NCBI GenBank assembly: GCA_002682825.1
Contig: NOKP01000008.1
Span: 1,475,595 to 1,539,594, forward strand
Source of the DNA: Neonectria sp. B-13
Lineage: Eukaryota; Ascomycota; Sordariomycetes; Hypocreales; Nectriaceae
Direction: 5' to 3'
Length of the DNA: 64,000 bases
Positions 11,543-22,999 of this stretch are shown here, piece by piece (within the stretch, counting starts at the first letter, position 1; each line of letters begins with the position of its first letter). The notes under the pieces are model-generated. The model was not told where the DNA came from, made no database searches, and worked only from the letters and a program-made list of their open reading frames with translations. Both the position numbers and the translations under genes were made by a program.

Positions 11543-12869
11543 AGGCTTAGGACGATAATAAGGATTTTTGTTTCTTAGCAAAAGCTAGTCGCCGAAGAGA
11601 TGCTCTCGCGCTCGCTTGGTGTTAAGATATGGACTTCGAGTAGATATGCCTTGCTAGTTGTCACCCTGATTGCTAATAGTATTAGAATCTGGGGGCTGAT
11701 GCTTTGTAAATTTATGGTAGAGGTCGCGCAAATATGGGTTTAAGAAGGTCGGAATTTCCAATGTAGGTAAGTCCAAACGGGGCATGCGATCCCAAAGGTG
11801 GGCTCGCGCAGGCACCTCGACCCAGCCTCAACTCAGTCCTCCTCAGCACTAACTCGGCTTAGAGCGGCACGAGCTCAGCTCTAGAGACGGAAATGGATGT
11901 TTGTGTGCTTGAGTTGCGCCTCCGAGTTTAATGGTATTTACGGTAGTATTTACTTTGATCCCCAACATGTCGCATTGGCCGCGCGTTTCTCTATCATGAA
12001 TCTTGATCTCGCGTAGTACTTCTTCCTTAGAACGTCGTGTCTAATTCCATTCAACGTGTTGACTTTGTATGGAAGAGTCTCAGCTAACTACAAAGTTACC
12101 GATATACACAGGTGCGGCTAGGGTTTATATCGCATTGCTAGCTACGGCAAAATGGAGTGTGCACTTTGCTCGTGTGTAGTCAACTGTGACTTATATGTGA
12201 CAATGTGTGTACCGAGTGTGTGGCATTGCAACATGAGTTAAGGCCCGTCAAACCAATAGAGCCAAAGAAAGCAAACGGCGACAGTTGATCTGATCTAAGG
12301 TAAGGGACGTGATAATTTAGACCGTAAAACAGCATTCCGTGCCCAGTTCCATGAGGGCGTATGTCACGCGCATATTTCTTCGTCTCGAGTCTGGGTGGGT
12401 TCAGAGTTCTTTTTATCAGCCATCGCATTTGACACGAGTCCATCTATGTTTTTCCTCCAGTCCACACTCTTCCTCTTCCCCACGTGGTTATGGCTTGATT
12501 TGTCCACTTATGGGAGACGACGGTCTTTCGATGTGACGTCGTATAAAGGACAAGGTTTCAAGAATCCGACGCCAAGGTTGAAGAGGGACCCAGACGGGTT
12601 GTAAAGATAGGCTCAAGGGTGAATGCGAACCAAGTTACCAGAAACCTTGCTGCATTTGAGTTATTGAGCGCCTTGATGGTATCTCGTTGTAAAATTACGA
12701 ATATGTGCTCTGTCACACAAGCAAAGTTCGACACATCCAGGTACGAACCACTGCCTAATATACCGAGAGACCTGAAGTATATAATGCACTGCCACTTTCT
12801 CTGTAATCATGCGTTCTTTCTTCATGTGAGCTGCTCAGGATCAGCATACACAAAGCAACATTCGTCAAA
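11543..12869. other. Intergenic, nothing recognised
   Basis: 1.3 kb between the kinase and the F-box-type gene. It includes the kinase 3' region and the promoter of the next gene; frames here are short and lack features. Confidence 0.5.
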
Positions 12870-14387
12870 ATGGCCACCCCCATTCCTCAATCGTACACCA
12901 CTCGCACCTGGTACGATTTCCCTTTAGACATTCGACATATAATCTTGATGCATCTCGCTGAGGCCGAGTATCATGATAAAAAGTCGCTCACTGGATACGT
13001 GAGGGTCGCCAGGGACTGGCAGTTCGCCTTCGAAAAGCTGATGTTCAGCAAGCTCCGAGTTATGCCGTCCGAGCTCGATTATTTTCGAGCGATCTTCCGG
13101 GTCAGACGCCGAAGAAGATACCTTCGACACCTAGGCCTAGTACTTGAACTCCCTGAGCACAAGCATATCCCTGTGAGAAACGTGCGTGGCACAGAAGAGG
13201 AAATAGCCATGGCCCTGATGTGTGACATCGCCCGTCGCGGACGGGGCGCGTACTTGGATGTTCCGACACTGGAGTCTCAAGAGAAACAGAACAATGTCGC
13301 TTTCACAAAGGCGACAAGTACCCTTTTCCGCTTGTTGAGCACTTGGACGCCAGCGCAGGTTTACCGCAACGGCATATGCCTGGAAATTATCGCAGAGTCA
13401 GAAAGCTACTGGCAAAAGATGTCAAAAAGAATTCGAAACTGCACTTACCCCATGGTAATCTATTTTGAGGTATTGCCTCGGGCACGACGGCAGCGTTTCA
13501 GACCTGTGGACGTTCTCCCGCATGTTGGGGAAAAGTGTCTCCTTGCTAGTGAACTGGACTTTCATTTCGCACTCGACTTCGATTTTATAGGATCGTCCAT
13601 ACCCTGTACTACAGCATTACCGAAAGTAAATGTTATCACCGCCGTATACATTCTCCGAAAGACTGTCCGCCACTTTGAACCTCGGGCTGTGGGTGCAATC
13701 TTGCGATGCCTTCCACATCTTGCAGTATTCAACTGGGAATTCTGGCCGCGTGCGCACTGGAAGTCCAAATATTGGTTCGACAGCGATCTTGTGGAGTTTA
13801 TATCGGGTGCACCTTCTTCATTAAAGGAAGTGCGCATTTGCCAAATGGAGCGTTTTCATCATCCTAGTCATCATAATCGTGCGACGCCCAACCCATATCT
13901 CACACCGCTTGGATCTAAGATGGCCCACCTGTCCCGGCATCTGAAACACATCTCTATCGAATACAGCATCGACGCATATGAGTTCTTCACGACAGGCGCA
14001 CACCAATGGCCCAGCCTCCGGAAACTGCTTCTGAGGTCAGAACGAATGATTCTGGACGAGTTGCCCCACACGACGAACCGCCTCCTCAAGACAGCGGCTT
14101 GCGTGGCACCTCAGATGCCCGAGCTGAGATTGTTCGCCCTATATAACTTTGACAGCTCCGGCGCAGGGTGTTTTAGCTATGAGCTTCTAGATGGTGTTGC
14201 TATGCTTGGTATCAGATGCAGCTGGCCCTTTCAACTAGACAGAGACTGTTCGGAAGCTTGGCAAGCTGTCGCGAGAGAGCACCGAAGGGCTAGTGTAAGA
14301 TGGTGTGTTGAAAAGCTGCCTACAGAGGCGGTTAGATTCTGCATATCTAATATTGTAAGAGGGGACACAGCGACTAGACACAGCTAG
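12870..14387 (+). CDS. F-box-like / DUF6546-type fungal protein
   Basis: Single exon, ATG at 12870, 505 residues. The N-terminus (YDFPLDIRHIILMHL) has the shape of a degenerate F-box helix, followed by a conserved WQFAFEKLMFSKLRV stretch usual in this fungal family, and a leucine-rich C-terminal half with repeated (L)xxLxxxxI patterns. Proteins of this type are abundant and expanded in Pezizomycotina. A substrate-adaptor role in SCF ubiquitin ligases is the usual guess but is not shown here. The reading frame is intact with normal codon use. Confidence 0.7.
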   Translation: MATPIPQSYTTRTWYDFPLDIRHIILMHLAEAEYHDKKSLTGYVRVARDWQFAFEKLMFSKLRVMPSELDYFRAIFRVRRRRRYLRHLGLVLELPEHKHIPVRNVRGTEEEIAMALMCDIARRGRGAYLDVPTLESQEKQNNVAFTKATSTLFRLLSTWTPAQVYRNGICLEIIAESESYWQKMSKRIRNCTYPMVIYFEVLPRARRQRFRPVDVLPHVGEKCLLASELDFHFALDFDFIGSSIPCTTALPKVNVITAVYILRKTVRHFEPRAVGAILRCLPHLAVFNWEFWPRAHWKSKYWFDSDLVEFISGAPSSLKEVRICQMERFHHPSHHNRATPNPYLTPLGSKMAHLSRHLKHISIEYSIDAYEFFTTGAHQWPSLRKLLLRSERMILDELPHTTNRLLKTAACVAPQMPELRLFALYNFDSSGAGCFSYELLDGVAMLGIRCSWPFQLDRDCSEAWQAVAREHRRASVRWCVEKLPTEAVRFCISNIVRGDTATRHS

Positions 14388-14930
14388 AACAATAAAACTG
14401 TACTGTATTTCTAGGCAGACTTTCAATATTACTGATCTAGTTTGAGATTTCCAGACCACAAAGAGCGCCTAGGTCAACCACGTTCACCCAGATATCTCAT
14501 TTCCCCCATAACACTTAGGCAGAGGTCCTTTCCGTCCATGATGTTTCCATGTAGCATCTGATATTTCTCAGCTTCCCGGTAACGGTGCTTCATGTCGCGC
14601 ATGTTCGCCAATGTCTAATTTCCTCTGGTCAGCCCTCATCATCCCGTTGCCTTGGTATGCTTCCGGATCATCCCACAATTCACCGATAAAGAGCTAATAT
14701 CATTCAAGGACGGCTGGCCCAGCTGCCCGGTTGCGGCGGAGGACTAGGTCCTCCTAGATTTCGATGCACTCCTTCCCGCCCTCCGGCACGCCTCCCTCCC
14801 TGCCCTTTTGATCTACCGTGTGTGGTTTACCGTGCAGTTTAGCCACAACAGCCTGCCACAAGCCCGTCGCCTGGGCCTTGAACCTCGCGCTCGTCACACC
14901 CTCGCCTGTGCTTGCCTCCATGGGTTTCTC
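14388..14930. other. Intergenic up to the assembly gap, with a possible short relic
   Basis: On the minus strand, 14614-14474 reads as 47 protein-like codons (TLANMRDMKHRYREAEKYQ, slightly reminiscent of a TPR helix pair) behind an ATTAG acceptor-like site. It could be the last exon of a lost NLR-type gene. Too short to call. Confidence 0.3.
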
Positions 14931-15030
14931 NNNNNNNNNNNNNNNNNNNNNNNNNNNNNNNNNNNNNNNNNNNNNNNNNNNNNNNNNNNNNNNNNNNNNN
15001 NNNNNNNNNNNNNNNNNNNNNNNNNNNNNN
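14931..15030. other. Assembly gap (100 N)
   Basis: Exactly 100 N bases, a conventional filler for a gap of unknown size. It directly abuts the hexamer tandem repeat, which probably caused the break. Confidence 0.98.
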
Positions 15031-15175
15031 GTACTAATACTAATACTAATACTAATACTAATACTAATACTAATACTAATACTAATACTAATACTAATAC
15101 TAATACTAATACTAATACTAATACTAATACTAATACTAATACTAATACTAATACTAATACTAATACTAATACTAC
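15031..15175 (+). repeat. (ACTAAT)n hexanucleotide tandem repeat
   Basis: About 24 near-perfect copies of a 6-bp unit run from the gap edge to 15175. The unit is out of phase with any gene. True length is unknown because the array touches the gap. Confidence 0.95.
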
Positions 15176-15374
15176 TTAAGAAAGATACTATAAAAGCAAG
15201 GGGAAGTTATAAGGTTAGAGAAAGAAAAGGGAATAAAGATAGACTAAATATAAACAGTTATTATTTTATATCAGTAAGATATAAGGAAGACATAATTGAA
15301 GTGATTCATATAGCTAGGGCTTCCATATTATTATGTATAAAAGGCCATATATTTTAGCTTAAGTAGGCGATTTC
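15176..15374. other. AT-rich segment
   Basis: Strongly A/T-biased DNA with runs such as TTATTATTTTATATC, unlike the flanking coding regions. It resembles the RIP-altered remains of a transposon, but no element could be identified. Confidence 0.4.
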
Positions 15375-15746
15375 TTAAGCCAGCCCGCGTTTTCTGCATC
15401 TGCAAACTATAGATTTCGAGATGCACAATGCATGTGGAAAAAGTGAGCAATAGCTTGTGTCATGTCTCGCAATGGAACGCTGCTGCCTAGCCACTTGTGC
15501 GAATTGATTGATCATCTGCCTTAGCCGCACAAGCCTGGCAGCCGCAGTCATCCCATCGCCCATGACCATGATAATTTTCATTCCGAGCCAAAACTCCTCC
15601 ACTGTATCACAAAAGCCCCGACTTCTAGGTTCTTCTTTGACTGAACCTTTTGCTACGACGTCCTGTGCTTTTTCAAATCTCGGTGTTGCTAAACCTTCAG
15701 TCGAAGGGCATGTCAGCATACATCTGGAGAGTGTTTGATCGAGCAT
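15375..15746 (-). CDS. Possible small hypothetical protein
   Basis: ATG at 15746, stop at 15375, 123 codons. The middle part (DTVEEFWLGMKIIMVM, then AAARLVRLRQMINQF) has alternating polar and hydrophobic residues like a helical protein. No family is recognised. It could be the end of a larger gene or a chance frame. Confidence 0.3.
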   Translation of the reverse strand: MLDQTLSRCMLTCPSTEGLATPRFEKAQDVVAKGSVKEEPRSRGFCDTVEEFWLGMKIIMVMGDGMTAAARLVRLRQMINQFAQVARQQRSIARHDTSYCSLFPHALCISKSIVCRCRKRGLA

Positions 15747-16049
15747 GAGGCTTCAACTTCCCGATCGCCCGGTCCTATTCTCTCTCTTTCGGGTGCTGGC
15801 TACACGTCAAGTCGCATGAAATTCAGGGGCATGCTACCACTATCTCACCGGTATGACGATAGTCGGATCGTTTCTTCTGATCCTTCATGAGAGTGTAGGA
15901 CGCTGACATCTGCAATAGCTTGGGAAACAGCCTGAATATATTCCCCTCCATATCAATCAAATTCGACTGTTTGTTTTGCACCCTGGTTTCGATACCGACA
16001 TTTCTTCTAACCATGTTGAGCACACTGGATCATGGGGAAGTTTTGGGGG

Positions 16050-16896
16050 AAACAAAATCAATGCGAAGCTTTTTCCTATGTCTAGGGCGATCTTGGGGAC
16101 TTTACGAATATTCTTGTCGACGACCGAACCATCAAGGTGACGAAATCACTCGACGCTGCGTTCCGACAACTTCGTCACCGAGACAAGCCTAGAAGCCTCT
16201 GGGTAGACGACACTTGCATCAACCAAGGAGATGTTCTTGAACGGAACCAACAAGTGGCTAGAATGGGCAGTATCTACGAGCAGGCTAATCGCGTGGCAAT
16301 TTGGCTGGGGCTTGCCACGCCAAATAGTCCGATGGGGATGGAGATGCTGCGCAACTTTTCCCACGAGCAGCGCCCTCAGACCTTGCCACTATGGCAGACT
16401 AACTCCCAGTCTCTCGTGCTTCAGGGACTCCAGAATATAATGAGCAGGTCATGGTTTGAAAGAATGTGGGTTGTGCAGGAGGTCGGGCGATCTGACCGTG
16501 CGGTTCTCATATGCAGAAGTGATTGTGTCGAGTGGGAGTCAAAAAACGTTAGAATTGTGCGGCGTTTCGTTCGGATGATCAAATTTGCAGAGATACTACC
16601 GGAATGGACGCAGTTGGGGTTCGATGCGGTGGACATGCGACCGTTACTGGATATGTTGGATTATCAGGACATGAATCGGCGTAGCAGGAGCTGGGGTACA
16701 TGCGAGCGGGTGGCCTCAGATCTTCTAGATCTCGCTCACAGCATGCGATACAAGCAGTGTCTAGATCCCCGAGATAAAATCTTCGGCCTCTGGGGATTGG
16801 TCGAATACTTGTACCATCTGGGGGGGTTTCAAGCTCGACTACAACATGTCGGTCAAGGGGGTATACGAGGAGGTGGCAAGAGTGTCGTTTCAATGA
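16050..16896 (+). pseudogene. HET-domain pseudogene with stop and frameshift
   Basis: The frame reads EAFSYV, then TAG at 16083-16085 exactly where HET proteins have the Trp of the SYxWG motif, then continues in the same frame with the HET core (SLWVDDTCINQ, MGSIYEQANRVAIWLG) and DPRDKIFGLWGL. After the seven-G run at 16820-16826 the family-like sequence (GFKLDYNMSVKGVYEEVARVSF) lies in another frame and ends at TGA 16894-16896, so one base was gained or lost there. The remainder of the usual C-terminal half is missing. Two independent lesions make this a decayed HET gene. Confidence 0.8.
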
Positions 16897-17160
16897 TTGG
16901 TTATGTGTACAGAGAACCGTATTTCTTTGAGTCGTGCTATCTATAAATTACTGTAGTGTAGGGATGTATGGGCTATGGGGTATTGGTGGAAGGAACCATT
17001 CGAGGGCGTTCAAAATTAGATGGATATACACGGACATAGATAACAATTTCATTGAGTCTTGAAACCCTACAGAACATCTTTCTCGTATCCGCGACGGCTT
17101 CAGGACCGCAATGATCTTCGGAAGGAGTTGAATGTTGCTATTAAATTAGTCTATACATCC

Positions 17161-18596
17161 TTATCCTTCCAACTCATAAGCTTGGTGCAGTCTTGCAGGA
17201 CTAGAAGGCATGTTTAGTTGATCGCTGTTTGCGATGGACTCGGCACCCGCGCAGCCACAGGACGCTTTGCCCGAAGCCGTTCTGCCCCAGTGCGCAAGCG
17301 ATTGCGCCGAGGCCCGGCAGTCTAGCAACGTGATGGGGGTCTGAACGATGACGACGAGGCACTCTCTGGCGCCCTTGGGACCGGAGTTGTCTGGCTTGGA
17401 GATGCGAAATTCAATCTTGTAGGCTTTGTCAGATATCTTCAAATTCCTGTGGCATTGATAATTGATGTGTAGAGTAAACTCACTTTGATTGAATGAGATA
17501 TTCGTACTTTGCGCCAGGAGCTGGCAGGGTGTATTGGCGTATAATCATCGATGACCATATCTCTACATGTCGGCAACTGCACATTCATGTCGAATTGTGT
17601 CATGGAATCCCAATAGGGCCGTTGACCCCAGTCCAAATCTCCAGGGTTCAATCGCAGCTCATGAATTTCAGGTTCCACTCGACTTATCGGCTCGTGATCA
17701 CGCATGAAGCTAGGCTCCAAAAAGGGTTCAGACGGCATGCGCATCTTGAAGCTCCCCCCCTCGTACAATGTGGTAAGTGGGCTGCCAATTGTGCTCTCAA
17801 GAAGCAATTTTTCCCCACTCCAATGGTTGCTCGTGGAGCCCAGAGATGATTTGAAAGTCCCTTCCTCAGTTATAGCCACTTTGATGCCGTATATACGAAT
17901 CTGTGAGCCAGGAATGGGCACAAGTTCCATTGAGATGGGTATCGTCCGGCCGATGCAGGCCGAGTTTCTCGGCATAAACACCGTAAACATAATTTGCCGT
18001 GTCTGTGACAACAACAACACTGACCTTATCTGGCTTCTCTGTGGCAATCTAACAACATAGACATCCTTCGTGGCTCGCAGATTGCACTTAGGTGCTACGG
18101 CATCTTCCACCAGGGCTTCGAGGCTCCAAGTTGCGGACGCATGTTGCAGTGTAGTGGTCTCGAGTTCAGAATGGCCGATGAAGAATGCAAATGGGTATTC
18201 GTATGAGCCCGGTAATAATGTCCTGGAGTTGTGGGTTGGAGTCTGAAAGAACTTGCGCCCTGGGTCCGACAGGCCGGAACTTTGGCTTTGCAAAGAGAGA
18301 ATTGAACGCCGTCTGATATTCGAAGAGTTTGCCCTGAACGACCGGAGAGATTCAGTCCCATCGCTTGCAAGACTATTGCGATGCAAACCGTCGCGATCCG
18401 GTCCCCCATTTGTTGATTTCTGCAATAAATTGACTTCTTCCATCCAGAGTACATCCTCTGAAGAGATGAGCCGGCCTTGGATTTTCGTTTTGCCGACAAT
18501 TTTTAGCATGACAGCTTTGAGTTTTGTCTTTTCTAACAGCCTGATCCTCAGAGTACCACGTACGCATGAGACGTGGTTTCCGCCTATTCCTTGCAA
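17161..18596 (-). CDS. Arrestin-like protein (alpha-arrestin type), start missing
   Basis: Coding blocks 18596-17484 and 17436-17161 join over a 47-nt intron (17437-17483), giving about 462 residues. Features are those of arrestin domains: an N-terminal beta-strand pair (VRGTLRIRL...KLKAVMLKIVGKTKI), the LLPGSYEYPFAFFI strand, ATKDVYVV, and a C-terminal HSIK/KAYKIEFRI plus PITLLDCRAS block. Alpha-arrestins recruit HECT ubiquitin ligases to membrane transporters. No PPxY motif was noticed. There is no ATG at the 5' end: an in-frame TAA (18603-18605) precedes the first domain strand, and the frame is the same as that of the NLR ending 72 bp upstream. Either an upstream exon is spliced in or the gene is damaged. 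Confidence 0.65.
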
Positions 18597-18677
18597 CGTG
18601 GGTTAGCTCCCTAAAAAAACAATAAGTTTTCCCAACACTATTTCACAAGCCTTAAAAGGTTCCGTAAAACTAAGCAG

Positions 18678-21600
18678 CTAGCCCATGGTCGCGCTCAAAG
18701 CAGAGTAACCAAGCAATAATAAAGTCTTGGGAACAATAGAATTGAGAAAAGTGTTCAAGTCTGTGGGTGCCGTGAACGCGGGAGAATCATCTATGGGCGG
18801 TGGAGCAACGGGCAGATAAGGCTGGTTGTAACCTCCAGATATCGAGGGAATGGGTGGATAATCTCCAGGTGGCGGTTGATAATAGCCTCCAGGTGTCGAG
18901 GGAATGGGAGGGTAAAGGCCAAACGATTGAGAAGATGTTGAGTCTATCCAATAGGGGTCTTGGTGGAGCTTACCACCCGTACTTGCAATCACAACCCGTT
19001 TGTGATGGTCCAGTTCCACGGCAACTCTTTTCCGAATAGCTTTCAGCTGCGAGGCGATCTCGGTGGCTTCATCGCTTTCGTGTCCATACACAGTTTCAGC
19101 CATTGGCCAAGCTGATTGAAGAGCCTCTTCTGCTTTGGTCAGGTCTCCCGTCTTCTGGCAGGATGTGGCCAATCCTTGAAGCAGGCGGAGAAGCTCGCCA
19201 TCATTCGCTTGTGAGTGCGAAGTTATCGACAGATACTGAACCGCTCCCGAGAACAATTGTTTAGATGTCTCCGATTTGCCGACTAGGAGGTATATTTGGG
19301 CCAATGACGAAGAAATCTGGTAGTACTGGGCTGCGTATTGACCACCTGGAGCTTCCAGTTCGCGAGATGGAACGTGTTTCTGGATGGCGCCCAAGCAGTG
19401 ATCGCCTAGGTGATAGAACTGATAGGCGATATCCATGGACCTGTCCACTGTGGATTTTCTGATCAATTATGTTAGCATCCCTGCCGTTAGAATAGTAAAA
19501 TACTAATAAGTCTTACTGTTGGCGACTGTGTCTAGACTTGATATAACTTGCCAGCCCAGATGAAGCTTGCATGATCCAACGGGGTCGCTGGTCTCCAAGA
19601 GCAGCAAAACGCCATTGGCAAACAGAAGCATGAAAAGACAAACTCTCCAAAGCGCCGTCCAGGCCTGTCTTCCTCTTGGCGAGGAAGAGCCTGTGCAGTT
19701 CGTAGACAGCCATGTTGAGCTCGACTTCGCCTTGGAAAAGCAATTGCAACTGATGCCACTGGCCTGTAGAGTCAGAATCTGATAGGTCTAGGTCTCGTAG
19801 GAGCGAGATGGGAATTTCCCGTGGTCCGTAAATGGAGCACAGTGATAGCAAAAGACCGGCAGCAGCATTTTTTTCCACGAGGCATTTATACAGATCATCG
19901 AACATTCCATAGACGGTTTCTGACTTCTTCCACACCCACATGCCAGGGTCGACTTGGAATTGGGTAAGTTGCTTGTACTTGGCTTCAAACGCGGACGGAA
20001 ACGAATTGAGAGAGACAATCCCTTCGCAAATGAGAATTCCGGCGAGCTCGATCCCCAAGGGGAAGCCTTTCAGAACCTTGACCGCCCGCCTTGCCGATTC
20101 GCGAACTTGGAAGGGTTAGCTGGTTTGAAGTGGGAGAAAGGAGATATGCTTACCTTGGTCTCCTAGATCATCTTGGTGATCAAAGGCTCGCCAAAGAATG
20201 AGCGACTGGGAAGCTTCTGGATCGAGACTATCCACTAGAATCTGGTCGAAATGAATCACTTTAGCTGCTCCCTGATGTGTAGAAGTGACACATATGGCTC
20301 CATGGTGCAATCTCATTAGAGACTCAAGCATGCCTCTGTTCACAACGAGATCATCCACGCCATCAACAACTACGAGCCAGTTCTTGTGAGGCGTCGTCTG
20401 CAACCACTCAAACACGAGGTCCCGCGGTGACATTGTCTTCTCGCGCTCTCGAAACTCAGAGATTTCCTGGCAGATTCGGCTTGCACAAGCCCCAAACGAT
20501 TGCTCAGCACCCATCCCAGAGTCCGCGTTAAACCACAGAATGGCGGAGAATTTCTCGGCCTCTTTCGAGATGTACTCGTGGACCAGTTGCGTCTTACCAG
20601 AGCCGGAGATACCACAGACAACAACCCCTTTTCGATTCGTGGCCGGTGTTTGCAAGCAACTTCTCAATGAGTCAAGTTCTTTCGCTCTCCCGAAGAACTT
20701 TTCCGCCTTTGGCGGAAGCTCACATAGCATCAGCCCCTTCCATATAACAACCGACTTGCCTAAGATACCAAGTTAAATAATGACGCCAATGGGAAGATAA
20801 AGGGTGCTTACCATGCTGGTTTGGCGGTGCCTTTCCTCTCCCTATCTCGTGCATAATTGCTTTAGCGTACGCAGCAGCCATTGCCGCAGCATATGGCTGC
20901 CATGCCTTGTTTTTATGTTCATCGGCATAGTCACAAACTCCCCGGATCACCCCGACCGGAATTCGGTTCATGGTCCCAGCCGCTTCCATCTCCAGGCCGA
21001 TGACATTATACTTGTCTCTGAGTTCATTGCGCTTACGAGCGTTCTTTACCAGCTTATCTCCAGATGCGATAGGGCCGTACCACACGCAAGTTCGTCTATG
21101 CTGAGGCCGCTGAACTCGTGACACCAGCCTTTCGACCCCATCATCTCCGATATCATAGAGCTTGTCATTGACTTGCCCAGGATCATTGAAGCTTCCGCTT
21201 GAGTGAGGTTTGTTCTTGATCTGATCGTATATTGGCAAGAACACATCCGAATCATTTGGCGCTCTCATTTTGATGTTACCAATGGCTGACCTGATGACTG
21301 TTTCAGTATTGGCTAGCACACGACCGAATCGCAGAAGCTGGAACCCATTAGATCCCGTCTCTTTTCCCAAATCGTACGCGATAAGTCCCGCACTATCATC
21401 TTGTGGCAGACCAACTAGAACATCGCCAAGGCGGATATCAAGAGGTGGTTGTTTAGAAAGGTTGGGGAGACCTGCAGCGACGCCAACCAACAGTCCAAAC
21501 CAGAGATTAGGGAAGAACCCTTTGATTTGACTAGCAAGAGCTGCCGCCGGGCCCGTGCCGTATTCTTGCCCAGCTGGAAGAGTCGCGATGATGACATTGT

Positions 21601-21760
21601 GCCCGTTGATATCCCCAGCCTGAAAGACATAATCGTCACCTCGTCCAAGCGCAAATCGACCATGATGCCGGTGGTCTAGCATATGTAGAGCCGCTTGTGC
21701 CTCGATCTCAAGAGGTGCGATCCAGGCGACAGTATAGAGACTTGCATCTAGTTCGTCCAT
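18678..21760 (-). CDS. NOD-like receptor: PNP_UDP - NB-ARC - helical repeat protein
   Basis: ATG at 21758-21760; exons 21760-20812, 20759-20154, 20105-19517 and 19458-18678 (introns 52, 48 and 58 nt, all with GTAAG donors), 974 residues. Residues ~10-310 form a nucleoside-phosphorylase-like domain (YTVAWIAPLEIEAQAA, GVIRGVCDYADEHKN). The NB-ARC domain follows with P-loop GISGSGKTQL (~366-375) and Walker B LVVVDGVDD. Then come helices of TPR type (AEEALQSAW) and a Pro/Tyr/Gly repeat (YPPIPSxxGGYxQP, two copies) before a short hydrophobic end. Such fungal NLRs act in non-self recognition and cell death. The frame is intact. An arrestin-like frame follows downstream in the same phase. Confidence 0.9.
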
Positions 21761-22802
21761 GGCGGACTACGTGATGCCTCTTTGCAGGTCGGTCCGCTGG
21801 CGGGGCGATGCTCAGCCGCACCGTCAAAGGGGCCAGGGCTCCGACAATGGGGGACAAGCAATGAGCTTGATACTGAGCCGTGGGCACGAGTTTCCCTTGG
21901 CTTCTATGGAGTTATGTGCAAGTATGAAGGGTTTATTGGGAAGACGTTCTAGGTGATTGATAGTAGGATTGTAACTTACCCCGTGGTAGATTAGCCGAGC
22001 TCTACAGCCTTATTTCAGATCACGTTGCGTCCTGCCGTACGGCTGAAAATACTCAGGCAGCCAGACATCAGCCTTACAAAATTAATCCGTTCCGAGGTTT
22101 TACTAACACTCTTCAGTAGCCAATAGAAACTTCTCACTAACCGCCCGAGGCGAAAGTGTAGCACCTCAACATTGAGTTAGGTATCCTCCGTCACATTTAC
22201 GAGGACTTTAGATGATGGCAATGCAACGCGCAACAAAGAGGATGCGATGAGTCACCTGAGAGCACTTTCAATTCTCTTGATAAGTTACTCAGAGCTGCAA
22301 TAGTCAGAAAAGCAAATATTTGGTTGGCCTTAATAATGGTATCAGTCATGAAGGTCTAACTGAGCTTTTCTTGCCATTTAGTTATTTTAACTCTACCGTA
22401 GATGTTCTTCGAAGTATTTGTGACCCATTACGTCTCTAAATACGAATATCAGTATATTTAACGGCTTTAATACACATACTTTCCGGTAGTAGACGACGTA
22501 ATTCAAGGCTCCCAATATTATACTGCAGGATTTACATGTTTTCCCCCACCAAAACTTGGATATAGCTAGGCGAAATGAAATCCTAATTCGAAATAGTTAT
22601 CTTGTAATAAGTTTACTCTGGAATTGAGGTGGAAAATTACGAGTTGAGTTATAAATATTTGATTTATAAGGTCTCAGGTTGAATTTGACACCAGAGACTC
22701 CTGGGATTCCATTTTCTAGCCAAAGGCCCGAAATCTTCCTTATGATCTCTTACCTTAATATCGTGCGATGATTCTTAATCGCCGTTATGAACAAGCCAAT
22801 GA
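21761..22802. other. Intergenic, AT-rich, nothing recognised
   Basis: Upstream region of the NLR followed by AT-rich DNA (about 22050-22800) without coding signal; it could be RIP-mutated repeat DNA. Confidence 0.45.
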
Positions 22803-22985
22803 TTAGTCACTGGTCTTCGTGGCATTGTGAGCAACCTCTGTACTCCCCGCGGAGTTACGAGGCGCATCGGTAGAAGTAGAACCATTAACATTCACAACAA
22901 GAGAGCCGTGTTTATTCTTCTGCAAGCCCGTATTTGTCCAGAACATGTCTCCACAGTTGCCTGCATGATGGTTGGCTGACTGACA
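22803..22985 (-). pseudogene. Possible gene relic, 3' exon
   Basis: Minus-strand frame with protein-like sequence (HHAGNCGDMFWTNTGL, then Asn/Ser/Thr-rich NVNGSTSTDAPRNSAG) to a TAA at 22803-22805. Upstream the frame is closed, and neighbouring frames hold short pieces that do not join cleanly. It looks like the last exon of a decayed gene. Family unknown. Confidence 0.3.
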
Positions 22986-22999
22986 TCAATGGTGAGATA

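Noticed and set aside
15031..15175. CRISPR-like or telomeric array
   Set aside because: The unit is a 6-bp AT-rich hexamer without spacers and is not the fungal telomere repeat TTAGGG.
14808..15357. Frames crossing the N gap and the hexamer repeat
   Set aside because: They consist of N-coded X and an endless two-residue repeat, an artefact of the tandem array.
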